DNA of 12,080 nt, from positions 1 to 12,080 of the forward strand of contig DASQZW010000179.1 in NCBI GenBank assembly GCA_035638495.1, read 5' to 3'. Positions 6,580-12,080 of this stretch are shown here, piece after piece (the first letter of the stretch is position 1; the number at the start of each line of letters is the position of its first letter). Source of the stretch: CF-161 sp035638495 (lineage in GTDB: Bacteria; Chloroflexota; Dormibacteria; Dormibacterales; Dormibacteraceae). The notes under the pieces are model-generated. The model saw only the letters and a program-made list of their open reading frames with translations. It was not told where the DNA came from and ran no database searches. A program made the translations under genes and the position numbers.

Positions 6580-7614
6580 ATGAGCACCACCATCAGGTGG
6601 GCCGGCGTGGTGGTCCTCGTGGCGGCGCTCTTCGTCGTGCCGCCGCTCTACGGCCAGTTCCTGCCTCAGCGGATCTCCGACTACCTCATCTTCGGCCTGC
6701 CCGCCCTGGCGGTGGCGCTGATCGCCGGCCACGCCCGGCTGCTGAACATCGGCGTCGGTGCGACGTTCGGCGTGAGCGCCTATGCGGTGGCGATCCTGAG
6801 CCAGCACAGCGTGCTCAACCCCTGGCTGCTGATGCTGGGCGCCTTCGCGGCCGGGCTGCTGGTGTCCGGGCTGTTCGCGGTGTACGCGGTCGTGGCGACC
6901 GGGCTCGAATACCTGCTGCTGACGCTGCTCACGACCTCGGCATTCTTCACGCTCCCCCTGCTCTTCGCGGGGATCACGGGCGGTGAGAACGGCCTGCCCG
7001 TCAAGGGGGCGGTGGACATCTCGTTCGGCCTCGACCCGCTCGTCGGCAACGGCTTTTACTGGCTGCTGTGCGCCATCACGGTGTTCTGGTGCGTGCTCTC
7101 CTGGTACCTCCTCGCCTCGCGGTCGGGGCGCGTGATGGTGGCGATCGGCCGCAACCCGGTACGGGCGGCGGCGATGGGCTACTCGGTGCGCGCCTATCAG
7201 GTCGCGGTCACGCTCTACTCGGGCGCCATCGCGGCCTGCGGGGGATGGCTGTACGCCCTTGCGCACGCGTTCGTGTTCCAGGACCTGCTGGGCCTGGCGA
7301 ACTCCGTGAACTTCGTCCTGTACTCGCTGGTCGGCGGCGTCGACACGATCATCGGGCCGCTCCTGGGCACCGCCGGGCTGCGCTACCTCGGCGAGTACCT
7401 GGGCACCACGCAGAGCACGCAGACCCAGCTCTACCTCGGTGTGGCGCTGCTGGTGGTCGTGTACCTGCTGCCGACCGGGGTGGTTGGCGGCTTTCGTCAG
7501 CTCCTGCGCCTGCGCTACCTGGTCCGGTCGAGGGGCCAGACCGACGAGCCGCTCAGTGCGGCGCTGGCCCGGGAGGCGGGGCTCGACACCCTCCTGGGAG
7601 GAGCTGATGAGTAG
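6580..7614 (+). CDS. livM: HAAT-family ABC transporter permease, LivM-like
   Basis: A 344-residue membrane protein with an N-terminal helix, then the LivM-like segment ISDYLIFGLPALAVALIAGH-ARLLNIGVGATFGVSAYAV, further helices, and the characteristic GRNPVRAAAMGYSVRAYQV coupling segment and LVGGVDTIIGPLLG loop. About 40 charged residues form a cytoplasmic tail. ATG 6580 was chosen because upstream in-frame codons fall in the repeat block and would encode a non-family low-complexity leader. The ribosome binding site is weak, so translation may be lower than for the binding protein. It partners the LivH-like permease; the lipoprotein gene follows after 42 bases. Confidence 0.9.
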   Translation: MSTTIRWAGVVVLVAALFVVPPLYGQFLPQRISDYLIFGLPALAVALIAGHARLLNIGVGATFGVSAYAVAILSQHSVLNPWLLMLGAFAAGLLVSGLFAVYAVVATGLEYLLLTLLTTSAFFTLPLLFAGITGGENGLPVKGAVDISFGLDPLVGNGFYWLLCAITVFWCVLSWYLLASRSGRVMVAIGRNPVRAAAMGYSVRAYQVAVTLYSGAIAACGGWLYALAHAFVFQDLLGLANSVNFVLYSLVGGVDTIIGPLLGTAGLRYLGEYLGTTQSTQTQLYLGVALLVVVYLLPTGVVGGFRQLLRLRYLVRSRGQTDEPLSAALAREAGLDTLLGGADE

Positions 7615-7644
7615 GAAATGGGGCCACGCCCCCGGGAGAGAAAT

Positions 7645-7650
7645 GGAGGT
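7645..7650 (+). promoter_or_regulatory. Ribosome binding site fixing the lipoprotein start
   Basis: GGAGGT lies 6 bases before GTG 7657. It decides against the in-frame ATG at 7618, which would add 13 polar residues before the signal peptide and has no comparable site. Confidence 0.75.
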
Positions 7651-7656
7651 GCTGCA

Positions 7657-8961
7657 GTGATCCAGACAGGTGTCGCGCCGTTCGTGCGCCCCACGTGGTG
7701 GCGAACGGCCGTCCTGGCCGTCGCCGGCCTGCTCGCCGTCGCCGCGTGCGGCGGCGCCGCGACCCAGAGCGGCGGCTCGCAGGAGGCGACCGGGCCGGCC
7801 ATCACGATCGGGGTCCTCGACGACCAGGCGCCCTCGACCGCCGTCGAAGGCGCGGAGATGCGCGTCAACACCGACCTCGCCGTCAACCAGATCAACAGCT
7901 CGGGTGGCATCCACGGCCACAAGGTGAACGTCGTCTTCGCCGACCCGCAGGGCGACCCCAGCAAGGCGGTCACGCTCGCCCAGCAGCTGGTCCAGCAGAA
8001 CAACGCCGACATCCTGGTCGGCGGCGTGCTGAGCAGCGAGTGCCTGGGCGTCGAGAACCTGGTGGCCCGGCTGCAGGTGGTCTACGTGTCCTCCACGGGC
8101 TGCGCCGCCGAGGCGTTCACCGCGATGCAGTGCAACCAGTACAGCTTCCGGATCACGCCGCAGGGCCGGCAGGTGAACGTCCCGCTCTCGCAGTACATCG
8201 TCAACACGTACGGCAAGAAGTGGGCGATCATCTACCCCGACTACGCGTTCGGGCAGTCGCAGCTGGCCGCCTACAAGGTGGGAATGCAGGCCGCGGGGGG
8301 TGAGCTGTCACAGATCATCCCGATCCCGTACCCCGAGACCAACATGGCGCCGTACATCTCCAAGATCCAGACGGACGGGTCGGTCAACGGCGTGATCAAC
8401 AGCGAGGTGTCCGCCGACCTGGTCCGGTCGTCCGAGGCGATCGCGCAGTTCAACATCAGCCCGAAGCTTCCGATCGTGGGCGTCTTCGGGAAGGAGCGCT
8501 TCGGGGGCGTCTACCCGCCCTCCCTCACCGGCGACATCGGCCAGTCGCCCGAGCTGTCGGACGCCGCCAAGGAGAACTCGTTCGACGTCGCCTACCACAC
8601 GGCCTTCAAGCAGCAGCTCGGCAAAGAGGACCCGACGATCATCAACACCCTCGGCAACGACAAGTCGGTGCCGGGCGACCTCGGCTACGAGGCGTACACC
8701 GCGATCACGGCGCTGAAGGAAGGGATGCTCAACGCGAACTTCAGCGGCAAGGCGGACACGTCCAAGCTGATCAGCGCGATGTCCAAGCTGAAGGCGAAGC
8801 AGGGCACCGACTTCCCCGGCGGTGACTTCCAGATGAACGCCTCGGACCACCAGGGCGTCACGACCACGTACATCGCCAAGATCAGCGGCCAGCAGGAGCA
8901 GGTGCTCACTACCCTCGCACCTGACAAGCTGTCCGCGATCGGGACCTGCCAGGCCAAGTAG
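7657..8961 (+). CDS. ABC transporter substrate-binding lipoprotein (Peripla_BP_6 / LivJ-like)
   Basis: A 434-residue extracytoplasmic receptor for the importer. Residues 1-30 form a lipoprotein signal peptide: a basic and aromatic N-region with Arg11 and Arg16, a hydrophobic core, then lipobox V-A-A-C with the lipidated Cys31. The mature part begins with a Ser/Gly linker and the type I periplasmic-binding fold (TIGVLDDQ, then NSSGGIHGHKVNVVFADPQGDPSKAVTLA, typical of this family). The GTG start is set by GGAGGT six bases upstream. Extra Cys pairs near the first lobe and at the C-terminus (GTC) may form disulfides. It comes last in the transporter set, after both permeases, and is followed by a strong hairpin that may stabilise its message. 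The ligand cannot be read from sequence; the cluster suggests an aromatic acid. Confidence 0.9.
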   Translation: MIQTGVAPFVRPTWWRTAVLAVAGLLAVAACGGAATQSGGSQEATGPAITIGVLDDQAPSTAVEGAEMRVNTDLAVNQINSSGGIHGHKVNVVFADPQGDPSKAVTLAQQLVQQNNADILVGGVLSSECLGVENLVARLQVVYVSSTGCAAEAFTAMQCNQYSFRITPQGRQVNVPLSQYIVNTYGKKWAIIYPDYAFGQSQLAAYKVGMQAAGGELSQIIPIPYPETNMAPYISKIQTDGSVNGVINSEVSADLVRSSEAIAQFNISPKLPIVGVFGKERFGGVYPPSLTGDIGQSPELSDAAKENSFDVAYHTAFKQQLGKEDPTIINTLGNDKSVPGDLGYEAYTAITALKEGMLNANFSGKADTSKLISAMSKLKAKQGTDFPGGDFQMNASDHQGVTTTYIAKISGQQEQVLTTLAPDKLSAIGTCQAK

Positions 8962-8979
8962 CCCTTCCTGGATACCTCC

Positions 8980-9025
8980 CCCACCGGCCCTCTCCCCGTC
9001 GCAGGGGAGAGGGCCCCACGGTGGG
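8980..9025. repeat. Long imperfect hairpin between binding protein and aldolase genes
   Basis: A perfect 12-bp stem (8986-8997 with 9004-9015, 6-base loop) is extended outward by a further 6 bp (8980-8985 with 9020-9025) across a 4-base bulge on the 3' side. It starts 18 bases after the lipoprotein stop and ends 8 bases before the aldolase's ribosome binding site. There is no T-tract. Its CCCTCTCCCC / GGGGAG core matches the element near 6373-6393, suggesting a dispersed repeat family; partial termination or 3'-end protection are plausible roles. Confidence 0.7.
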
Positions 9026-9033
9026 ACCACGCG

Positions 9034-9038
9034 AGGAG
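9034..9038 (+). promoter_or_regulatory. Ribosome binding site supporting a TTG start
   Basis: AGGAG lies 10 bases before TTG 9049 and just after the intergenic hairpin. No ATG or GTG in the right frame lies between it and 9049; the next in-frame ATG (9106) would cut off the first helix of the RraA fold. Confidence 0.6.
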
Positions 9039-9048
9039 CGGTGATCAG

Positions 9049-9696
9049 TTGGACTCCCACGTCGAGGAATGCGGACGGCACTCCACCAGCACCCTGAGCG
9101 ACGCGATGGACCGGCTGTCCATCCCCGGTCAGGCCTTCGGCATCACGCCACTGGATCGCGGCTTCCGGATGGTCGGCCGCGCGTTCACCGCTCGCACCAT
9201 CCCGGTCGCGACCGTCAGCGGGACGGTCGGTGACTACATCGACGACGTGCCGGAGGGCAGCGTGGTCGTCCTCGACAACGGCGGCCGCCTGGACGGCACC
9301 GTGTGGGGCGACATCCTGACGATCATGGCGCACCGCAGGGGGCTGGCAGGCACGGTGATCCACGGCGTGTGCCGGGACGCGTCCCGCAGCCTCGAGCTCG
9401 GCTATCCCATCTTCAGTCGAGGCGTGTGCATGCGGACGGGACGCGGGCGCGTGCAGTCGGACGGGTACCAGGTGGCGGTCTCGCTCGGCGACGTGCGCGT
9501 CGAGCCCGGCGACATGCTGGTCGGCGACGCAGACGGCGTGGTGGTGATCCCGCAGAGCCGGCTGGACGACGTCCTCGCGGCCGCGCGCGACATCGCGGAG
9601 GCGGAGGACCGGATCCGCCAGGAGATCGAGTCGGGCAGCCGATTGGACGAGGCGCGCCGGCGCCACCGCTACTTCCAGCTCCAGAAGGGCGGATAG
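9049..9696 (+). CDS. RraA-family protein, probable 4-carboxy-4-hydroxy-2-oxoadipate aldolase (LigK/GalC type)
   Basis: A 215-residue RraA-fold protein. It contains the D-X20-R-D arrangement (Asp88, Arg109, Asp110) reported as characteristic of HMG/CHA aldolases, with the substrate- and metal-binding GVCRD loop. Further family segments are GRAFTAR, VEPGDMLVGDADGVVVIP and a C-terminal charged helix. The expected reaction is metal-dependent retro-aldol cleavage of 4-carboxy-4-hydroxy-2-oxoadipate to pyruvate and oxaloacetate, the last step after the LigJ/GalB hydratases in this cluster. The acidic residue often found three positions after RD is replaced (RDASR), so it is not a textbook member, and oxaloacetate decarboxylase or another 2-oxoacid lyase activity is possible. 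It starts with TTG and is followed after 17 bases by the epimerase-like gene. Confidence 0.78.
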   Translation: MDSHVEECGRHSTSTLSDAMDRLSIPGQAFGITPLDRGFRMVGRAFTARTIPVATVSGTVGDYIDDVPEGSVVVLDNGGRLDGTVWGDILTIMAHRRGLAGTVIHGVCRDASRSLELGYPIFSRGVCMRTGRGRVQSDGYQVAVSLGDVRVEPGDMLVGDADGVVVIPQSRLDDVLAAARDIAEAEDRIRQEIESGSRLDEARRRHRYFQLQKGG

Positions 9697-9713
9697 CGCC
9701 GGGCGGGAGTGAG

Positions 9714-10670
9714 GTGATCCTGATCACCGGCGGCATGGGCTTCATCGGCCTCCACACCGCCCGCGCGTTCATCGACGCGGGCGAGGAAGTCGTCCTGATG
9801 CACTTCCGCACCTGGCGTCTGCCCGACTTCCTGCAGACGGAGGTGGGCACGCGTCTGCACGCGCTCTACGCGGAGCCGGTCGACCTGGTGCGCGGCCTGG
9901 CGCTGCTGGACGTCCTGCGCAAGCACCACGTGACCGGAATCGTCCACCTGGCGGCCCCGGCTGCTCTGGGCCCCGATCCCGCGGAGCAGTACTGGTCGGC
10001 GACGCAGGGCCTGGTCAACGTCCTCGAGGCCGCGCGTCAGCAGGGGGTTGCCCGCGTCTCGGTGGCGAGCTCCGTCGCCGTGTACCACTGCTCCGGCGCG
10101 GGGCCGTGGCGCGAGGACCGGCCGCTGCCCGTCGAGTCGGACTCGTACACGTCCGCGATGAAGAAGGCCATCGAGATCCTGGCCCTGCACTTCGCCGACC
10201 GGACCGCCCTCGACGTCCGCGTGCTGCGACTCGCGACGATCTACGGTCCGCTCTACCGCAGCATGTCGAACCTCCCCAGCAGGCTCTGCCACGCGGCCGT
10301 CTCGGGGACGCAGCCCGACCTCGACTCCCGGGGCGCGAGAACGCCGTACGCCGAGGATACGGTCGACCTGCTCTACGTCCGGGACTGCGCGAGCGCGATC
10401 ACCCTCCTGCACCGCGCCGCGCACCTCCGGCACCGCGTCTACAACGTCGGTGCGGGGCGTGCCGTGACGAACGGCGCGATCGCGGAGGCGGTCCGGCGCG
10501 CGGTCCCCGGAGCGGCGGTGACGCTGCCGTCTCACGCGCCGCATGCCGACGCGCCCGATGCCTACATGGACGTCGCGCGCCTCCGGGAGGACACTGGCTA
10601 CGCGTCGGAATACGGCGTTGAGCGCGGCATCGCGGAGTACGTCGCGTGGCTGCGCGACCACCCACAGTGA
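9714..10670 (+). CDS. NAD-dependent epimerase/dehydratase family protein (extended SDR)
   Basis: A 318-residue extended short-chain dehydrogenase. The N-terminus ILITGGMGFIG (2-12) holds the Gly-rich NAD-binding loop (TGGxGFIG); HLAAPAA, SSVAVY and RLATIYGP follow in the expected order, and YVRDCASAI and VYNVGAGR mark the C-terminal substrate domain. GTG 9714 was chosen because it directly precedes the first beta strand, with GGGAG about 5 bases upstream. One oddity is the catalytic YxxxK, which reads Y-T-S-A-M-K: Tyr145 and Lys150 are one residue too far apart, confirmed by reading the codons at 10146-10163. It may therefore be a weak or altered catalyst, or a different Tyr serves. It is last in the operon. 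The substrate is unknown; a redox or isomerising step on a ring-cleavage product is possible. Confidence 0.85.
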   Translation: MILITGGMGFIGLHTARAFIDAGEEVVLMHFRTWRLPDFLQTEVGTRLHALYAEPVDLVRGLALLDVLRKHHVTGIVHLAAPAALGPDPAEQYWSATQGLVNVLEAARQQGVARVSVASSVAVYHCSGAGPWREDRPLPVESDSYTSAMKKAIEILALHFADRTALDVRVLRLATIYGPLYRSMSNLPSRLCHAAVSGTQPDLDSRGARTPYAEDTVDLLYVRDCASAITLLHRAAHLRHRVYNVGAGRAVTNGAIAEAVRRAVPGAAVTLPSHAPHADAPDAYMDVARLREDTGYASEYGVERGIAEYVAWLRDHPQ

Positions 10671-10681
10671 GGTGCCTCACG

Positions 10682-10707
10682 ATCGGCTCGACCGATGCCC
10701 GCGATCG
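10682..10707. promoter_or_regulatory. Shared dyad operator, copy 2
   Basis: ATCGG (10682-10686), CCGAT (10692-10696) and ATCG (10704-10707) repeat the array found at 2512-2538 with identical 5- and 7-base spacers. The first pair is an ATC-N9-GAT dyad centred at 10689, about -65 from the predicted start of the downstream transcript. It begins 12 bases after the epimerase stop codon. Outside these blocks and the promoter boxes the two regions differ, which argues for functional conservation rather than a recent duplication. Confidence 0.65.
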
Positions 10708-10717
10708 AAGAATCCTG

Positions 10718-10747
10718 TTGGACACGGCCGCCTGCCGTCCCTAGCAT
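10718..10747 (+). promoter_or_regulatory. Promoter of the DUF6282-dioxygenase operon
   Basis: TTGGAC (10718-10723), 18-bp spacer and TAGCAT (10742-10747), identical in hexamers and spacing to the promoter at 2548-2577, with the dyad operator starting exactly 36 bp before TTGGAC in both. The predicted start is near 10754, giving a leader of about 26 bases. It makes the downstream genes a separate but co-regulated transcript. Confidence 0.65.
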
Positions 10748-10779
10748 GGGCCTGTCCCTGGTGCTGAACGCCGCGCGCG

Positions 10780-11730
10780 ATGACTGAACTCGAGCGACCG
10801 CCGTCCGAGGCGGGCTGGGCGGCGATCCGCGGCGCGATCGACCTGCACGTCCACGTCGGTCCTGACGTGATCCCGCGGCGCGTCGACGACATCGACCTGG
10901 CACGCGAGTTCCAGCGACACGCCCTCGGCGGCTTCGTGATCAAGTCGCACTACATTCCCACGGCGGTGCAGGCGGCCACGGTGAACCGTGTCGTGCCCGA
11001 CGTGCGGGTGGCCGGCGCGATCACGCTCAACCACTCCGTCGGCGGCCTCAACCCGGCCGCGCTGGAGGTGGCCGCGCGCCTGGGCGCCCGTGTGGTCTGG
11101 ATGCCGACGGTCGACGCGGCGAACGAGTGGACGGGGAGGCGGCCGGACTCGCCGGCGCCCGCCTGGGGGGCGTTCCACGAGCGGCTGATGGCGCGCCCGG
11201 ACTACCCGGCGCCCATCTCGCTGCTGGACGCAGCGGGCCGACTGACCGGTGCGGTGGAACAGTGCCTGGAGGTGGTGGCGGCGTACGACATGGTGCTGGC
11301 CACCGGCCACGTCGGCCGTGACGAGATCTTCGCGCTGGCGCGGCGCGGCCGCGAGGCCGGGATCGGGTCGGTCCTCGTCACGCACGCCGAGTTCCCGAGC
11401 GTGGCCCTGAGCGCGGACGACCAGGTCGAACTGGTGGGCCTGGGCGCGCTGGTGGAGCACTGCTACACGACCGCGTTCACCGGCAAGACGACCTGGGAGA
11501 CCGTGTTCGCGAACCTGCGCGCGACCGGGCCGGAGGGGTCCGTCATCTCGACCGACCTGGGCCAGGCCGCCAATCCGCCAGTCGCCGACGGCCTGGCCGA
11601 CTTCGCGGACCGCCTGCTGGCCGTCGGGTTCTCCGAGGACGACGTGCGCACGATGGCGGTCGAGAACCCGGCCCGCCTGCTCGGCACGACCGCGCCGCGC
11701 ACCGCGGCTTCCCGTACTCCTGGAGGTTGA
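10780..11730 (+). CDS. DUF6282-like metal-dependent hydrolase (amidohydrolase-type barrel)
   Basis: A 316-residue protein with an amidohydrolase-like set of ligands in order: D-L-H-V-H (His23, His25), Lys55 in VIKSH, His177 in ATGHVG, His202 in VTHAEFP and Asp259 in STDLGQ. The C-terminal ENPARLLG is a hallmark of the superfamily. The pattern and the IDLHVHVGPD opening fit DUF6282, which has no settled activity. It is the first gene after its own copy of the shared promoter and is followed by the ring-cleavage dioxygenase after 4 bases. In this pathway the unfilled hydrolytic step is opening of 2-pyrone-4,6-dicarboxylate, done elsewhere by LigI of the same superfamily, so a lactonase role is a reasonable guess but unproven. 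Start ATG 10780 has only a weak ribosome binding site. Confidence 0.75.
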   Translation: MTELERPPSEAGWAAIRGAIDLHVHVGPDVIPRRVDDIDLAREFQRHALGGFVIKSHYIPTAVQAATVNRVVPDVRVAGAITLNHSVGGLNPAALEVAARLGARVVWMPTVDAANEWTGRRPDSPAPAWGAFHERLMARPDYPAPISLLDAAGRLTGAVEQCLEVVAAYDMVLATGHVGRDEIFALARRGREAGIGSVLVTHAEFPSVALSADDQVELVGLGALVEHCYTTAFTGKTTWETVFANLRATGPEGSVISTDLGQAANPPVADGLADFADRLLAVGFSEDDVRTMAVENPARLLGTTAPRTAASRTPGG

Positions 11731-11734
11731 GCGA

Positions 11735-12080
11735 ATGGCAACGATCGTGGCCGGCATCGCCGCTTCGCACAGCCCGCAGCTGAGCACCCCGAGCGAGCTG
11801 TGGCGCCTGCACGCCGAGCGCGACCGGCAGAACAAACAGCTCCACTATCGGGGCGTCGTGTACGACTACGACGGGCTCATCGAGGCGCGTCGCGGCGAGC
11901 ACCTGGACGCGCAGCTGGACGAGTCCATCTGGCAGGAGAAGCACGATCGCTGTGACGCGGGCATCGACGCGCTGGCCGCGACGCTGGCGACCGTGGCGCC
12001 GGACGTCGTGCTCATCGTCGGCGACGACCAGCGCGAGATGTTCCTCGACGACGGCATGCCGACGCTCGCGGTGTACTGGG
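11735..12080 (+). CDS. Class III extradiol ring-cleavage dioxygenase (LigB superfamily), 3' end missing
   Basis: The first 115 residues of a gene cut by the window edge; GGAGGT (11722-11727) lies 7 bases before the ATG, overlapping the end of the upstream gene. The N-terminus GIAASHSPQLSTP places His12 exactly where LigB has its first iron-ligand His. The stretch VVLIVGDDQREMF aligns with LigB's VVILVYNDHASAF, putting Gln where LigB has iron-ligand His61. The roughly 50-residue insertion between the two resembles the 3-O-methylgallate 3,4-dioxygenase (DesZ) branch as recalled, not protocatechuate LigB. The expected reaction is O2-dependent meta-cleavage of a catecholic or gallic ring, feeding the hydratases and aldolase encoded upstream. 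The substrate cannot be fixed from this fragment. Confidence 0.8.
   Translation, partial: MATIVAGIAASHSPQLSTPSELWRLHAERDRQNKQLHYRGVVYDYDGLIEARRGEHLDAQLDESIWQEKHDRCDAGIDALAATLATVAPDVVLIVGDDQREMFLDDGMPTLAVYW

Noticed and set aside
4803..6593. A 596-codon minus-strand open frame opposite LivF, LivH and the repeat block
   Set aside because: Same signs of a GC-driven shadow: no recognisable domain, repetitive Asp-His-Arg-Gln composition, and it runs through the noncoding repeats.
7618..7656. An upstream ATG start for the substrate-binding lipoprotein
   Set aside because: GGAGGT six bases before GTG 7657 and the length of the lipoprotein signal peptide both favour the GTG.
8308..10661. Long minus-strand open frames opposite the binding protein, aldolase and epimerase genes
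   Set aside because: The plus-strand genes there have unmistakable family motifs and ribosome binding sites; the antisense products have none.
2617..12080. A kynurenine/2-aminophenol pathway reading (RidA as 2-aminomuconate deaminase, amidohydrolase as ACMSD decarboxylase)
   Set aside because: The amidohydrolase carries LigJ-specific stretches, and the PIG-L and RraA-type genes fit the 4-oxalomesaconate route; the RidA gene keeps a hybrid pathway open, so that is listed as a finding instead.

Overview
The window comes from a high-GC bacterium. GC content looks near 70 %, start codons are often GTG or TTG, one promoter looks leaderless, and coding is tight. This style fits a soil actinobacterium-like lineage, possibly Thermoleophilia-like. 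There is no rRNA or single-copy marker, so the taxonomy is inference. No tRNA, rRNA, CRISPR array, integrase or transposase was seen.

Layout. (1) 1-1647: the 3' part of a gene for a secreted sialidase-like (Asp-box) beta-propeller. It ends at a strong hairpin shared with the convergent next gene. (2) 1724-2458, minus strand: a GalB-type (PIG-L family) 4-oxalomesaconate hydratase candidate. (3) 2459-2616: a divergent control region. (4) 2617-10670, plus strand: one long probable operon: RidA-family protein, LigJ-type 4-oxalomesaconate hydratase, a complete branched-chain-amino-acid-type (HAAT) ABC importer (two ATPases, two permeases, one lipoprotein), a RraA/LigK-type aldolase candidate, and an NAD-dependent epimerase-like protein. 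Two hairpin-rich intergenic elements interrupt it, between the two permeases and between the binding protein and the aldolase. (5) 10671-10779: a second control region. (6) 10780 to the right edge: a DUF6282-like metal-dependent hydrolase, then the start of a class III (LigB-superfamily) extradiol ring-cleavage dioxygenase cut off by the window end.

How it works together. The genes spell out the lower 4,5-cleavage route for protocatechuate, gallate or 3-O-methylgallate-like aromatic acids. The importer takes up an aromatic acid. The LigB-family enzyme opens the ring. A hydrolase may open a lactone intermediate. GalB and/or LigJ hydrate 4-oxalomesaconate to 4-carboxy-4-hydroxy-2-oxoadipate, and the LigK-like aldolase splits that into pyruvate and oxaloacetate. 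The RidA protein is not a standard part of the route and suggests an aminated intermediate or a tautomer step. Substrate identity is inference.

The most striking new observation is regulatory. The promoters at about 2512-2577 and 10682-10747 share ATCGG-N5-CCGAT-N7-ATCG followed by TTGGACAC-N16-TAGCATG, with identical spacing throughout. The upstream dyad is an ATC-N9-GAT (T-N11-A) site centred near -65, as expected of a LysR-type activator. The same dyad sits about 61 bp upstream of the predicted leaderless galB start, so one unseen regulator could control all three transcripts.
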